Below, one piece after another: positions 34,578 to 42,214 of a DNA stretch of 64,000 nucleotides. The translations under genes were made by a program, and so were the position numbers. Numbering within the stretch: position 1 is the first letter of the stretch; every line of letters begins with the position of its first letter. Origin of the DNA: Streptomyces griseoluteus (lineage in GTDB: Bacteria; Actinomycetota; Actinomycetes; Streptomycetales; Streptomycetaceae); NCBI RefSeq assembly GCF_004784465.1, contig NZ_SRRU01000009.1, forward strand, positions 310,001 to 374,000, given 5' to 3'. A model generated the notes under the pieces. The model was not told where the DNA came from. It worked only from the letters and a program-made list of their open reading frames with translations, and did no database searches.

Positions 34578-35447
34578 ATGTCGATCGAGGACGTCCCGGG
34601 CCGTACGGCCAAGCACTGGCGGGACTGCACGGACGTGTACGACTTCCTGGACCAGATACGTCTCCGGCCCGGCACGTGGCTACGCGGCGGCTCACTCCAC
34701 GATCTGCAGACAATGCTGATCGGCTACCAGGTAGCCCTCGGCGTGCATTCCATCGATGACCCCTGCGACTTCTGGCGCGGTGGGGCATTCGGCCAGTGGC
34801 TCGGGACACGCCTTGGCGGCACCAGCCCGCTCGGCTGGGCAGCCGACATCGAGCGCAACATGCCCGACGGCTCGACCCCCGTCGAAGAGTTCTTCCGCCT
34901 CCTCGATGCCTACAGGAGCGAAGCGGCGCAAGCCACCGCGACCACTCGGCTTCCCGGCATCGAGTACATGATCAACACCTTCGTTACCCTTTTCTGGCGC
35001 AAGCGTCTCCTCACACAGGCGACCGAACGTCTCGAAGACCACGGCTTCCGCGTTATCCGTCTGGAGGCCGGCCAATGGAGCACGGAGCGAGACATGCACC
35101 GTGCCATGGCCGCGGCCCTAAACTTCCCCGACTACTACGGGCACAACCTGGACGCGCTCAACGACTGCCTCGGCGACATGGCCTGTTACGGCGGCTACGA
35201 CGATGCTCCCGAGGGCGCCGGACGGGCTCTCGTCTTCACCGACTACGACCGGTTCGCGACGACCTGCCCCAGGGCGGCCCAGGTCGTCCTGGACATCATC
35301 GCCGTCCAGGCCAGGCAGGCAGCCGTACTTCGCCGCCGTCTGATCTGCTTGGTCCAGAGCAACGACCCGCAGATCCGGTTCGAACCCATCGGAGCCATGT
35401 CCGTCATGTGGAATAGCGACGAATGGGCGGACAGCAACCGCGGCTGA
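34578..35447 (+). CDS. Barstar-family protein with N-terminal extension
   Basis: This 289-aa protein has a C-terminal half with the barstar fold signature: RLEAGQWSTERDMHRAMAAALNFPDYYGHNLDALNDCLGDM (barnase-inhibitor family). The N-terminal half (residues ~20-120, RLRPGTWLRGGSLHDLQTMLIGYQVALGV) recurs with immunity-type proteins. Predicted role: neutralise a barnase-type ribonuclease toxin. No toxin gene is adjacent, so it may be an orphan immunity gene. It heads a run of small immunity-type genes. Confidence 0.8.
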   Translation: MSIEDVPGRTAKHWRDCTDVYDFLDQIRLRPGTWLRGGSLHDLQTMLIGYQVALGVHSIDDPCDFWRGGAFGQWLGTRLGGTSPLGWAADIERNMPDGSTPVEEFFRLLDAYRSEAAQATATTRLPGIEYMINTFVTLFWRKRLLTQATERLEDHGFRVIRLEAGQWSTERDMHRAMAAALNFPDYYGHNLDALNDCLGDMACYGGYDDAPEGAGRALVFTDYDRFATTCPRAAQVVLDIIAVQARQAAVLRRRLICLVQSNDPQIRFEPIGAMSVMWNSDEWADSNRG

Positions 35448-35703
35448 GCGAGTGGCACACCAGAGGGGGACGATCAGCGCCAACACGGCACCCGTCATCG
35501 TCGGCGTCCACCCGGATGATGTCCCCACTGGCGACCCCGCGCACGAACCACGGAGTGTTGTCCAACCGCACCGTTCCATCGCCAAGGTCCACCGCCCACA
35601 GGCTCTCGACACTCGTCGGTGGCCAGCCATTCTCGCCCACCTCCAGCCGGAAATGGACCTTCACGTGGTTCTCGCTGATGCCCGTCACCGCACCATCACC
35701 CAC
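35404..35703 (-). CDS. DUF4265-like protein, C-terminally shortened
   Basis: 99 aa. The stretch VKVHFRLEVGENGWPPTSVESLWAVDLGDGTVRLDNTPWFVRGVASGDIIRVDADDDG matches the N-terminal two-thirds of DUF4265 proteins. The usual C-terminal half is absent; the frame ends in an unrelated Arg/Cys-rich tail that overlaps the 3' end of the barstar gene. It is probably a truncated immunity-type gene. Confidence 0.65.
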   Translation of the reverse strand: MGDGAVTGISENHVKVHFRLEVGENGWPPTSVESLWAVDLGDGTVRLDNTPWFVRGVASGDIIRVDADDDGCRVGADRPPLVCHSLSRGCCPPIRRYST

Positions 35704-35834
35704 ATCTCGTCCAGGCCCTGATGTCCGGCAGCCGTTCCCGACCCCGGCGTACTTTCACGCTGGTCCGGCCCGTGCGGCCGCTGTCAGTGGCCTCTGTCAG
35801 GATTCCTCGATCAGCACCGTGATCGGGAGAGACT

Positions 35835-36260
35835 ATGGGCACGTGGGACGTCGGCCCCTTCGATAACGACACCGCAGCGGACTTCTGTGGCGACCTCGAC
35901 GAGGCTGCCGCAGGCGAACGCGAGGGCATCGTTCGCGGCGCTCTCACCCGTGTGATCGACACCGTGAACTACCTCGAAGCGCCTGAAGCAGAGGTAGCTG
36001 TGGCCGCGGCCGCCCTCGTCGCGGCGCAGTGTCCCCGGGGTGAGCCTGCTGATCCCGTTTATGGGCCGGAAGAGCTCCTTCCTGATCTAAGCGGCCTGCG
36101 CGATCTGGCACGTCAGGCCCTCGACCGTGTCATGACCAAGCCGTCCGAGCTGATGGGGCTGTGGGGCGAGTCGGGTGGCGCCACCTGGCGCGCGAACGTC
36201 CGCCAGTTGCAGAGCGTGCTCCTGCCTCAGCCTCCTGGAGAGCAGCTCAGCCTGATCTGA
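35835..36260 (+). CDS. DUF4259 domain protein
   Basis: 141 aa, opening MGTWDVGPFDNDTAADFCGDL, the hallmark of DUF4259, followed by the helical GALTRVIDT...EAEVAVAAAALVAAQCPRG segment. GGGAGAG precedes the ATG. These proteins recur in immunity/toxin arrays but have no established biochemistry. Confidence 0.85.
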   Translation: MGTWDVGPFDNDTAADFCGDLDEAAAGEREGIVRGALTRVIDTVNYLEAPEAEVAVAAAALVAAQCPRGEPADPVYGPEELLPDLSGLRDLARQALDRVMTKPSELMGLWGESGGATWRANVRQLQSVLLPQPPGEQLSLI

Positions 36261-36301
36261 CCGACCGCGACCGCTACTTGAGTCCTACCTGAAAGGCCAC
36301 C

Positions 36302-36706
36302 ATGAGCTGGGATGTGCTCCTCCTCCGCTTGCCCGACGAGGTCACCTCGATGCACGAGCTTCCCGACGACTACTCGCCGGAACCGCTCGGCCGGCAATGC
36401 GAGGTGCTCGCGGCTGTCACCCAGGCCGTTCCCGAAGTTGATCTCTCGGACCCCACGTGGGGCGACCTGTCCGGCCCCACTTGGTCCATCGAACTAAGCA
36501 TCGACTCAGAAGACCCGGTGGACTCGATCATGCTTCACATTCGGGGCTCCGGCGAGGACGTGCTGGCACCTGTCTTCCGCCTTGCGGAGGCTCTGGGGTG
36601 CAAGGGGCTCGACCTCGCCGAAGGGGACCTGATCAATCCGGGGCAGACGTCGGGCTGGCACACCTTCCAACAGTTCCGTGACGGTGTGATCGGATCCGCT
36701 CAGTGA
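36302..36706 (+). CDS. Small acidic hypothetical protein, immunity-like
   Basis: 134 aa, acidic, beginning MSWDVLLLRLPDEVTSMHELPDDY. It has an alternating beta/alpha pattern and a WSIELSIDSEDPVDSIMLHIRGSG core. I do not recognise a named family with confidence. Size, acidity and position between DUF4259 and DUF4253 genes suggest an Imm-type protein. AAAGG precedes the ATG, and the stop overlaps the next start. Confidence 0.7.
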   Translation: MSWDVLLLRLPDEVTSMHELPDDYSPEPLGRQCEVLAAVTQAVPEVDLSDPTWGDLSGPTWSIELSIDSEDPVDSIMLHIRGSGEDVLAPVFRLAEALGCKGLDLAEGDLINPGQTSGWHTFQQFRDGVIGSAQ

Positions 36707-37482
36707 TGCCGTCCGGCCGGATGATCACGTCCAGTGAAGGCGATGGAGATTCCCAACCCCTATGGCTCAGCGACGAGCCGGCCGCAGCCGGGCTGTGGGC
36801 TCGGATGCACGCCGAACACCGCGGCTCCGGCCGGTGGCCCCTGCTGCTGGACGCGCTCGACCCCGAGGATGCTGAATTCCGCCCCTGGGGATCGGGCGAG
36901 GTTTTTCCAGAACAGATGTCCGCTGCCGCGAGCCACGACCCAGCCGGCCTTCTCGCGGAGTGGTGGGCGACGTATACCGCCGTCGACGAAGACGACGACA
37001 TGCTGTCGGCTGATCGGCGCCTCGCCATCACCGCCCCCTTCGAGCAAAGCTGGCCTGGACGCGCACCCAGCCGAGAAGCCGTGTTGAGCGCTGACCAACT
37101 GGCCGCCGAGTATGCCGAGGTGTTCCTTTCCGACCACCCCAAGTCGCGTCTCGGGCTGGTCACCGCCGCATCCGGCGCAGAAGCCCTCACAACGGCAGGA
37201 TGGTCCGGTCCCGCCAACTATGACACCGACACGGCGAAGTTCTCCGCGATCGTCGGCGACTGGGAGAACCGGTTCAGCGCCCGTGTGGTCGCCGTCGGCT
37301 TCTCCACCCTGCATCTCAGCGTCGCAGCCCCACCCACAACTGAGGAGGACGCCCTCCTGGTCGCGGCCGAGCACTTCGCCTTCTGCCCCGACAACATCTG
37401 GCAAGGCAGATGCCCGTACACACTGGCCGCGTACGCTGAGCGGCTCACCGGTGTCCACAACTGGGACTTCTGGTGGGACTGA
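36706..37482 (+). CDS. DUF4253 domain protein
   Basis: 258 aa. The C-terminal third (VGDWENRFSARVVAVGFSTLHLSVAAPPTTEEDALLVAAEHFAFCPDNIWQG) matches DUF4253. The N-terminal part has no clear match. Start and upstream stop overlap (GTGATG), so it is co-translated with the previous gene. DUF4253 proteins often occur as lone or clustered immunity-type proteins in actinobacteria. Confidence 0.8.
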   Translation: MPSGRMITSSEGDGDSQPLWLSDEPAAAGLWARMHAEHRGSGRWPLLLDALDPEDAEFRPWGSGEVFPEQMSAAASHDPAGLLAEWWATYTAVDEDDDMLSADRRLAITAPFEQSWPGRAPSREAVLSADQLAAEYAEVFLSDHPKSRLGLVTAASGAEALTTAGWSGPANYDTDTAKFSAIVGDWENRFSARVVAVGFSTLHLSVAAPPTTEEDALLVAAEHFAFCPDNIWQGRCPYTLAAYAERLTGVHNWDFWWD

Positions 37483-37976
37483 GGCCCCTCGCTGACACCC
37501 CGTGCGGGAAACGATCAACCTTGCCGCGGGAAGCGATCTTCAGGCGCTTCACGCGTACCTGATCAGAGGCACTCGTGAACACCCACCTTTGAGGGTCCGC
37601 CGCCCGACGATCAGCACGCCGTCCGCCACTCTCGGCCTCGTGTACCGCTGGACCGACCAACAGAGGCGGGGGGCCACGTCACGGAACGCGGCGCCAAGGC
37701 CGCGTGGATCGTGCTGGCCGCAGCTTCGATGGCGCTGTCCGAGGGGAAGGATGCTGACGGCGCTCGGGCGTCCCGTGCCGAGAGCGAACCGAGACAGCAG
37801 GAAGCTGACGATGCATCGGATCCTGTCTGGGAACCCCGGCAGGATGCGGCCGGCGGTTTCCGACCCCAGCCGTGCCCGGGTGATCCGGACGCCGGCGCCA
37901 CGCGCCGGCGCCTAACCGCTGACTGACCCGGCGGATACTTCTTGGTCAACTGATGCGGTGAACCTGAGCGAACGGG
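37483..37976. other. Gap with no convincing gene
   Basis: I see no frame with recognisable domains or a good start here. A short plus-strand frame around 37711-37926 (MALSEGKDADGARASR...) lacks a ribosome binding site. A GC-rich inverted repeat near 37890-37912 (GGCGCC/GCGCCGGCGCC) could terminate transcription between the converging genes. Confidence 0.4.
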
Positions 37977-38594
37977 TCAGCGCAGTCCCGCGAACACCAC
38001 GGCTGCCGCCGTGCCGCCCAGGATGGTGCCCGCGATCACCTGTGCCGTTGTGTGGTCGCGCAGCGAGACTCGGGACCAGCCGACGGCGGCGACGCCGAGG
38101 AAGAGGAGGGCGGCCCACCAGCCGTAGGCGACGGTGATGACGATGGCGACGCCGGAGGCGACGGCGGTGTGGACGCTGACTTTCCACCAGACGGTGACCG
38201 CCATGGTCAGCACCAGGCCGGCGATCATGGCGGCGACCAGGGCGACGACCTCGCGGGGCGCGTCGAGCGCTAGCAGCAGGCCCGTGCCGACGAGGACGGA
38301 ACCGAGGGTGACGAAGAGCGGTATCCACCGCTGAGAACGGACCTTGAGGTGCTTGTCGGTCCAGCGGCCACGGCGGACGCCGGCGACGATGTAGGCGATC
38401 GGCAGGCCGCCGCAGAAGGCGCCGGCCAGCAGACCCCAGCCCGCACCCGCAAGGGAGTCGGTGGAGTGCCAGCCGATGACCAGCAGGACGCCGACGACCA
38501 GGTTGGCAGGCGCCAGGACCTCGGTGACGAGGCGTGCGGAGCGCCGCTCGGCAGGAACGGCGGCAGTGGGCGGAAGCTGCGTGGTGGCGGTCAT
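37977..38594 (-). CDS. PAP2-like membrane phosphatase family protein
   Basis: This 205-aa protein has about five or six membrane helices. The C-terminal part carries a PAP2-like pattern: KVSVHTAVASG (the SxHT motif) and GWSRVSLRDHTTAQVIAGTILG (SR...HT..QV). The classical N-terminal KX6RP motif is not obvious, so enzymatic activity is uncertain. It overlaps the upstream membrane-protein gene by 4 bp and closes a four-gene cassette. Confidence 0.75.
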   Translation of the reverse strand: MTATTQLPPTAAVPAERRSARLVTEVLAPANLVVGVLLVIGWHSTDSLAGAGWGLLAGAFCGGLPIAYIVAGVRRGRWTDKHLKVRSQRWIPLFVTLGSVLVGTGLLLALDAPREVVALVAAMIAGLVLTMAVTVWWKVSVHTAVASGVAIVITVAYGWWAALLFLGVAAVGWSRVSLRDHTTAQVIAGTILGGTAAAVVFAGLR

Positions 38595-39772
38595 GCCGGT
38601 GTCTCCTCAAGGTGGGCGCGGAGGAAGTCCTGCGTGGCGCGGGAGCGGTAGGCGGTGCTGAGGGTGATGAGGGCGCGGATCTCGGTAGCGAGGTCGCGAC
38701 CTCCGCTGGCCGGGGGCATGGGCTCGCCGGAGCCGGTGGCCGCGCCGCGGAGCCGTTCCTCACGGGCGACGGCGAGCCAGCAGGCTTCGGTGGTGATGTC
38801 GGCGTGGGCGCCGATGAAGCCGAGGGAGGTGGCGTGGTCGTAGGAGCGCCCGCGCAGTTCTGCCGGCGCGTGGTCGGCGAGGGTGAGGATCGAGTCGCGT
38901 ATCTCGATGGTGCGCCGGTACAGCCGGTCGTGCGTACGCAGTGGGTTGGCCGCGTCGGCGGCGCGGCTCGGCGGGGTGTCGAGCCGGGTCTCCGGGACGG
39001 CGTCGGTGAGGGCGCGCCACAGGGGATAGAGGCTGACGAGCTGCCAGTGGGCCCGGATGCGGGCCAAGACGCGTGGGGCGGCGGGGAGGGTGCTGCCCAG
39101 CACGATCAGCAGCAGGGCCAGGAAGAGCAGGTCCGTGCTGAGCGCGTGGTTGACGTTTTCACCGCGCGGACTGTTGCCGAGGTAGTCGATGAACAGCACG
39201 GCGACGCGGTGGAGGGCGTATACGAGGCCGACGGCGGTGCCGGTGCCGATGAGGAGCAGCCCTCGGCCGACGAGTCCGCTGTCGGGGCGGCGCCCCCAGC
39301 GGAAGCAGAGCAGCGTGGCACTCAGCAGGGCGGCGCTGAGGTAGGAGGTCCATACGACGCCGTACGCGAGGATCGTGGCGTGGTCGGCGTAGTCCGCCAG
39401 GAGGTCCTCTGCCTCGTGAGGCTGGGGCGTGGCGAAGAAGCAGGCGGCCAGCAGGACGACCGCGACGACAGGCACGGCCTTGTGCAGCCGGGATACGCGT
39501 ATCCCGGCCTTCGACTCGGCCATGTCGGCGACGAAGGTGAGGACCGATGCCGCCGCGACGGTCCCGCAGATGTGCTTGATCAGGAACGTCAGGTTGGTGA
39601 CGTGCAGGTGCTCGTCGACTGCCGATGCGATGGCGCCCGGTCGGACCGTCATGGCCACGGCGAGTGCCGCGAAGGCCAGCCAGAGACTGAGTCGTTGGGG
39701 TCTGCGGAAGGCGGAGCGGGCACGCCAGAGGGTGACGGCCCAGAGCAGGACGGCGGGTATCGCGTCAATCAT
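38591..39772 (-). CDS. MAB_1171c-type multi-helix membrane protein
   Basis: About 393 aa from MIDAIPAVLL; an upstream ATG at 39808 would overlap the protease gene. Seven or so hydrophobic helices fill the first 240 residues. A soluble helical C-terminal domain follows (HDRLYRRTIEIRDSILTLADHA). The architecture matches the 'MAB_1171c family putative transporter' (DUF6545-like) proteins, which in Streptomyces sit with an XRE regulator and an ImmA/IrrE protease, as here. Transport function is not demonstrated for the family. Confidence 0.8.
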   Translation of the reverse strand: MIDAIPAVLLWAVTLWRARSAFRRPQRLSLWLAFAALAVAMTVRPGAIASAVDEHLHVTNLTFLIKHICGTVAAASVLTFVADMAESKAGIRVSRLHKAVPVVAVVLLAACFFATPQPHEAEDLLADYADHATILAYGVVWTSYLSAALLSATLLCFRWGRRPDSGLVGRGLLLIGTGTAVGLVYALHRVAVLFIDYLGNSPRGENVNHALSTDLLFLALLLIVLGSTLPAAPRVLARIRAHWQLVSLYPLWRALTDAVPETRLDTPPSRAADAANPLRTHDRLYRRTIEIRDSILTLADHAPAELRGRSYDHATSLGFIGAHADITTEACWLAVAREERLRGAATGSGEPMPPASGGRDLATEIRALITLSTAYRSRATQDFLRAHLEETPA

Positions 39773-39785
39773 GTGTGGGGGAGTC

Positions 39786-40295
39786 TCAGGTGTCGCTGAG
39801 CGCGGCATTGAGCCGACGCAAGGTGCTGGGGGTGGGCCGGTCGCTGGTTCTACGCAGAGCGGCGCGGGTCGCGATGAGGCCGGCTAGCGTCTCCGCGCTC
39901 CGCTCCTCCTCGGTCTCGTAGCTCGTGCGGCCAAGGACGCCCATCACGAGGTCGGGGTCGAGGTGGTGGAAGGCTCGGCCGAGGGTTTGGCGCGGGGTGT
40001 GCCTGAGGAGCATGTGGCTGACCTCGTGCAACACGATGTGGTCCCGGTGGAGTGGACTGGTGGCGTCCTCGACGAGGATGTGGTCTGCCTTGTCTGTGGC
40101 GAGCCAGGCTCCGCAGGGCAGTTCGTCACCGGTGATCGCCGGGAAGGTGTGCAGGTGGATAGGCCGGCCGCGCTTCTTGGACACGCGGGCGAGCAGTTCC
40201 TCGATCTTGAAGGGGTCCGGAAGGTCGAGATCGTCCAGGACGGATGCGAGCCGGATTTCCTGATCTTGGGCAGGCCCCGAACGACCGGACTTCAT
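39786..40295 (-). CDS. ImmA/IrrE-family metallopeptidase
   Basis: This 169-aa protein has the zinc protease motif HEVSH (HExxH, residues ~92-96) in DHIVLHEVSHMLLRH, with a downstream EEERSAETLAG segment likely supplying the third ligand. ImmA/IrrE proteases cleave partner XRE repressors. The XRE gene immediately upstream at 40460-40960 is the obvious partner. A candidate -10 box (TATACT) lies 59 nt upstream. Confidence 0.88.
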   Translation of the reverse strand: MKSGRSGPAQDQEIRLASVLDDLDLPDPFKIEELLARVSKKRGRPIHLHTFPAITGDELPCGAWLATDKADHILVEDATSPLHRDHIVLHEVSHMLLRHTPRQTLGRAFHHLDPDLVMGVLGRTSYETEEERSAETLAGLIATRAALRRTSDRPTPSTLRRLNAALSDT

Positions 40296-40353
40296 CTGCC
40301 CTCCGACTCCGACACTTCTCGAACGCGCGGCTCACTGCCGCGATGCCGTGGCG

Positions 40354-40359
40354 AGTATA
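40354..40359 (-). promoter_or_regulatory. Candidate -10 box for the protease operon
   Basis: A consensus-like TATACT on the minus strand lies 59 nt before the metallopeptidase start, in an unusually A/T-rich 164-bp gap. No clear -35 is seen at the ideal distance. Confidence 0.35.
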
Positions 40360-40459
40360 TGGATCATTTCCGATCGCACATCTGGGGGGCTGTCGATTGC
40401 GCCGACTAAATACGGACAATTATGTGCAAGACCGGCGACGGATCCTTGCTAATGGGGCA

Positions 40460-40960
40460 TCAGTTCACGCCATCGTGATGTTTGCCACTGGAATTCACAT
40501 CGATGATCGAATCCCCGTGGGGAACCCCGAGGCCTTCGAGTTCGCGAGCGCGCTCGATGAATTCTGAAATGATCTTGAGGCTCTTGTCGGAGAGTCCGGA
40601 CGCACGTAGGGCAACTGATCTCACGCCCGCATCGCGCATGGCGGCGAGTGCGTCGAGTTCGGCGGCGATCTTCTCCGATTCGTCGTCGTCGAAGAAGTAG
40701 GCGGGCTTCACGCCGAAGAAGGTGGAAAGGGCCTCGAGGTGGCGCTTGGTCGGATTGTCCTTGGCGCCGGTTCTCAGTTGCCAGATGTAGCTCGCGGAGA
40801 TGGTCGGGCCGCCCTGTCGGCGGATGCCTGACGCCACCTCCTCGTAGCTGTACGGGCCGCGTCCCTTCGGGTGGACGGTGGTGAACAGCCGGTCCAGGCG
40901 ACCGGCAAGTGTGGCCCCGCCGCCCGCCTGCGCCGCGGGTGCGTTGTTCTCGTGGTCCAT
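40460..40960 (-). CDS. XRE-family transcriptional regulator
   Basis: This 166-aa protein has an N-terminal helix-turn-helix (YSYEEVASGIRRQGGPTISASYIWQLRTGAKDNPTKRHLEALSTFFGV) followed by a charged helical C-terminal part (DKSLKIISEFIERARELEGLG). This is the form usual for repressors paired with ImmA proteases. GGAGGACGG precedes the ATG. It is the first gene of the regulator-protease-membrane-protein-PAP2 cassette. Confidence 0.88.
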   Translation of the reverse strand: MDHENNAPAAQAGGGATLAGRLDRLFTTVHPKGRGPYSYEEVASGIRRQGGPTISASYIWQLRTGAKDNPTKRHLEALSTFFGVKPAYFFDDDESEKIAAELDALAAMRDAGVRSVALRASGLSDKSLKIISEFIERARELEGLGVPHGDSIIDVNSSGKHHDGVN

Positions 40961-41115
40961 TGTGGCCGTCCTCCGGTCGCGTCACTTCCACTGCTGTGAA
41001 TGGCTGCCCTGCCTTCATCTTCCCTGGTTGACAGTAGCGCCCCATCTCAGTCTAGTGTGATCATCGTGCCATCCACCCACGAAAACGGTCCAGGCCAGGG
41101 TGGGGCCAAAACGAC

Positions 41116-41145
41116 GATGCCCGGGAGCGCCAACTCCCGGGCATC
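41116..41145. terminator. 12-bp perfect stem hairpin
   Basis: GATGCCCGGGAG pairs perfectly with CTCCCGGGCATC around a 6-nt loop (CGCCAA). A smaller hairpin (TGCCCTCGCCGAGGGCA) follows near 41152. It lies upstream of the truncated gene at 41334, in a stretch (40961-41333) where I see no gene. Likely an element-borne terminator. Confidence 0.6.
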
Positions 41146-41333
41146 CGTCGGCTGCCCTCGCCGAGGGCACCCAATGATCCGGGGCCGCGTGGCCAGCTTG
41201 CAGGCAACAACCGCGCAGCCCCGTCCATGAAGACGGAGTATCACATGCGCCCACCCAGCAGCGGAATCCCAGCAGCCTCGACGCGGGGCCGGTGCCAGCG
41301 GCTCCAGCGCCGTCGAGCTCACCGGGAGGGCTG

Positions 41334-41433
41334 ATGGCCCGCATCCGGACGGTCAAGCCCGACCTGTTCGTCAACGAACGGGTCGCAGCCTGCTCGGTCA
41401 CCGCAGTCGTCACCTACATCGGCCTGTTTTCCC
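41334..41433 (+). pseudogene. 5' fragment of a phage/plasmid replication-type helix-turn-helix gene
   Basis: A good GGGAGGG ribosome binding site precedes MARIRTVKPDLFVNERVA and CSVTAVVTYIGLF. This start resembles actinophage/ICE 'MARIRTVKP' proteins of replication-initiator type. Sense is lost after about 33 residues, where the sequence becomes the antisense of another truncated gene. Only the N-terminus survives. Confidence 0.6.
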
Positions 41434-41718
41434 ATCGGGCGATGGCGCAGGCGTACGCTCCCCATCGCCTCAGCCGCTCGAAGGTGAGTGGCGGCTCGTG
41501 CAGCACAGCTGTGCGGAGCAGTTGTGACAGTTGCTCGGCATCGTACTCGGCCACGCTCGTGCGGTCGACGGCTTCCTGAGCGCGGGCCGCCTCGTAAGCG
41601 AGCTTCTCCTTTCGAGCCTTTCGCTTGGCCTCGGCCTCAGCGGCTCTCCTGGCCTTCTCCCGTTCCCTGGCCTGTCGCGCAAGTTCACCTGCGTATGGAT
41701 CGTTCCCGCCCGCCACTG
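41414..41718 (-). pseudogene. 5' fragment of a restriction-endonuclease-like gene
   Basis: GTG 41718 follows GGGGGAAACA and gives VAGGNDPYAGELARQ..., then a charged coiled-coil-like segment (REREKARRAAEAEAKRKARKEKLAYEAARAQ). It ends DAEQLSQLLRTAVLHEPPLTFERLRR before losing sense at about 41460. The layout resembles the N-terminus of Streptomyces Mrr-like restriction endonucleases. The catalytic part is missing. Confidence 0.5.
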
Positions 41719-41970
41719 TTTCCCCCAGCTCAGAGCGTGATCGTCGGATCGGAACCTTCCGCAGTATCTCCCACTGGGTCGATGGCGTCAGCAGGTACTT
41801 TAGGAAAGGGATCGGTTGGCCGCCGACTTTTCTCACCGGCTGAAGCCGAACTCGGCGCGGCTCGGACCGAGCACGGGGTTGGCTACTCGCGTGGGTGGCG
41901 GTGGTGACGGGGCCTGACCGCCCCGCCGGGTAGTGGCCCTCGCTCCGGGCAGGGATTCGCACAAGCTGAG

Positions 41971-41994
41971 GGTTGTCGCAACGGAGGTTGGTGG
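41971..41994 (+). repeat. Dispersed 24-bp repeat, copy 1
   Basis: A 24-bp direct repeat with core AACGGAGKTTGGYGG, left of the Gabija-type pair. Copy 2 is at 46092-46115 (19/24 identical) and copy 3 at 49412-49421 plus 50278-50291 (split by an IS). Confidence 0.65.
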
Positions 41995-42214
41995 GCACGA
42001 ACATTGAGAACGACAGCCCTCAAGTTCGTTTCAGCTTCCTCGGCTGACCAGGATGGTCATCGGAGGCGTGCCGCCAAAGCCCCGCCCCGTCCTCCTTCCC
42101 AGTTGCGCGCCCCGGCACCTCCACACCTGGAACCAGCTATCCGCACAGGGACTCCAACCGCGTAACAAGCACGTTGCCTGGCTCTCTCGCTACGGGCAAC
42201 ATTTTCACGAATTG

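Noticed and set aside
34345..34809. Minus-strand frame opposite the barstar gene start
   Set aside because: No recognisable domain and biased composition; it overlaps a well-supported gene on the other strand.
41116..41145. CRISPR-like palindromic unit
   Set aside because: It is a single hairpin with no repeated copies or spacers.
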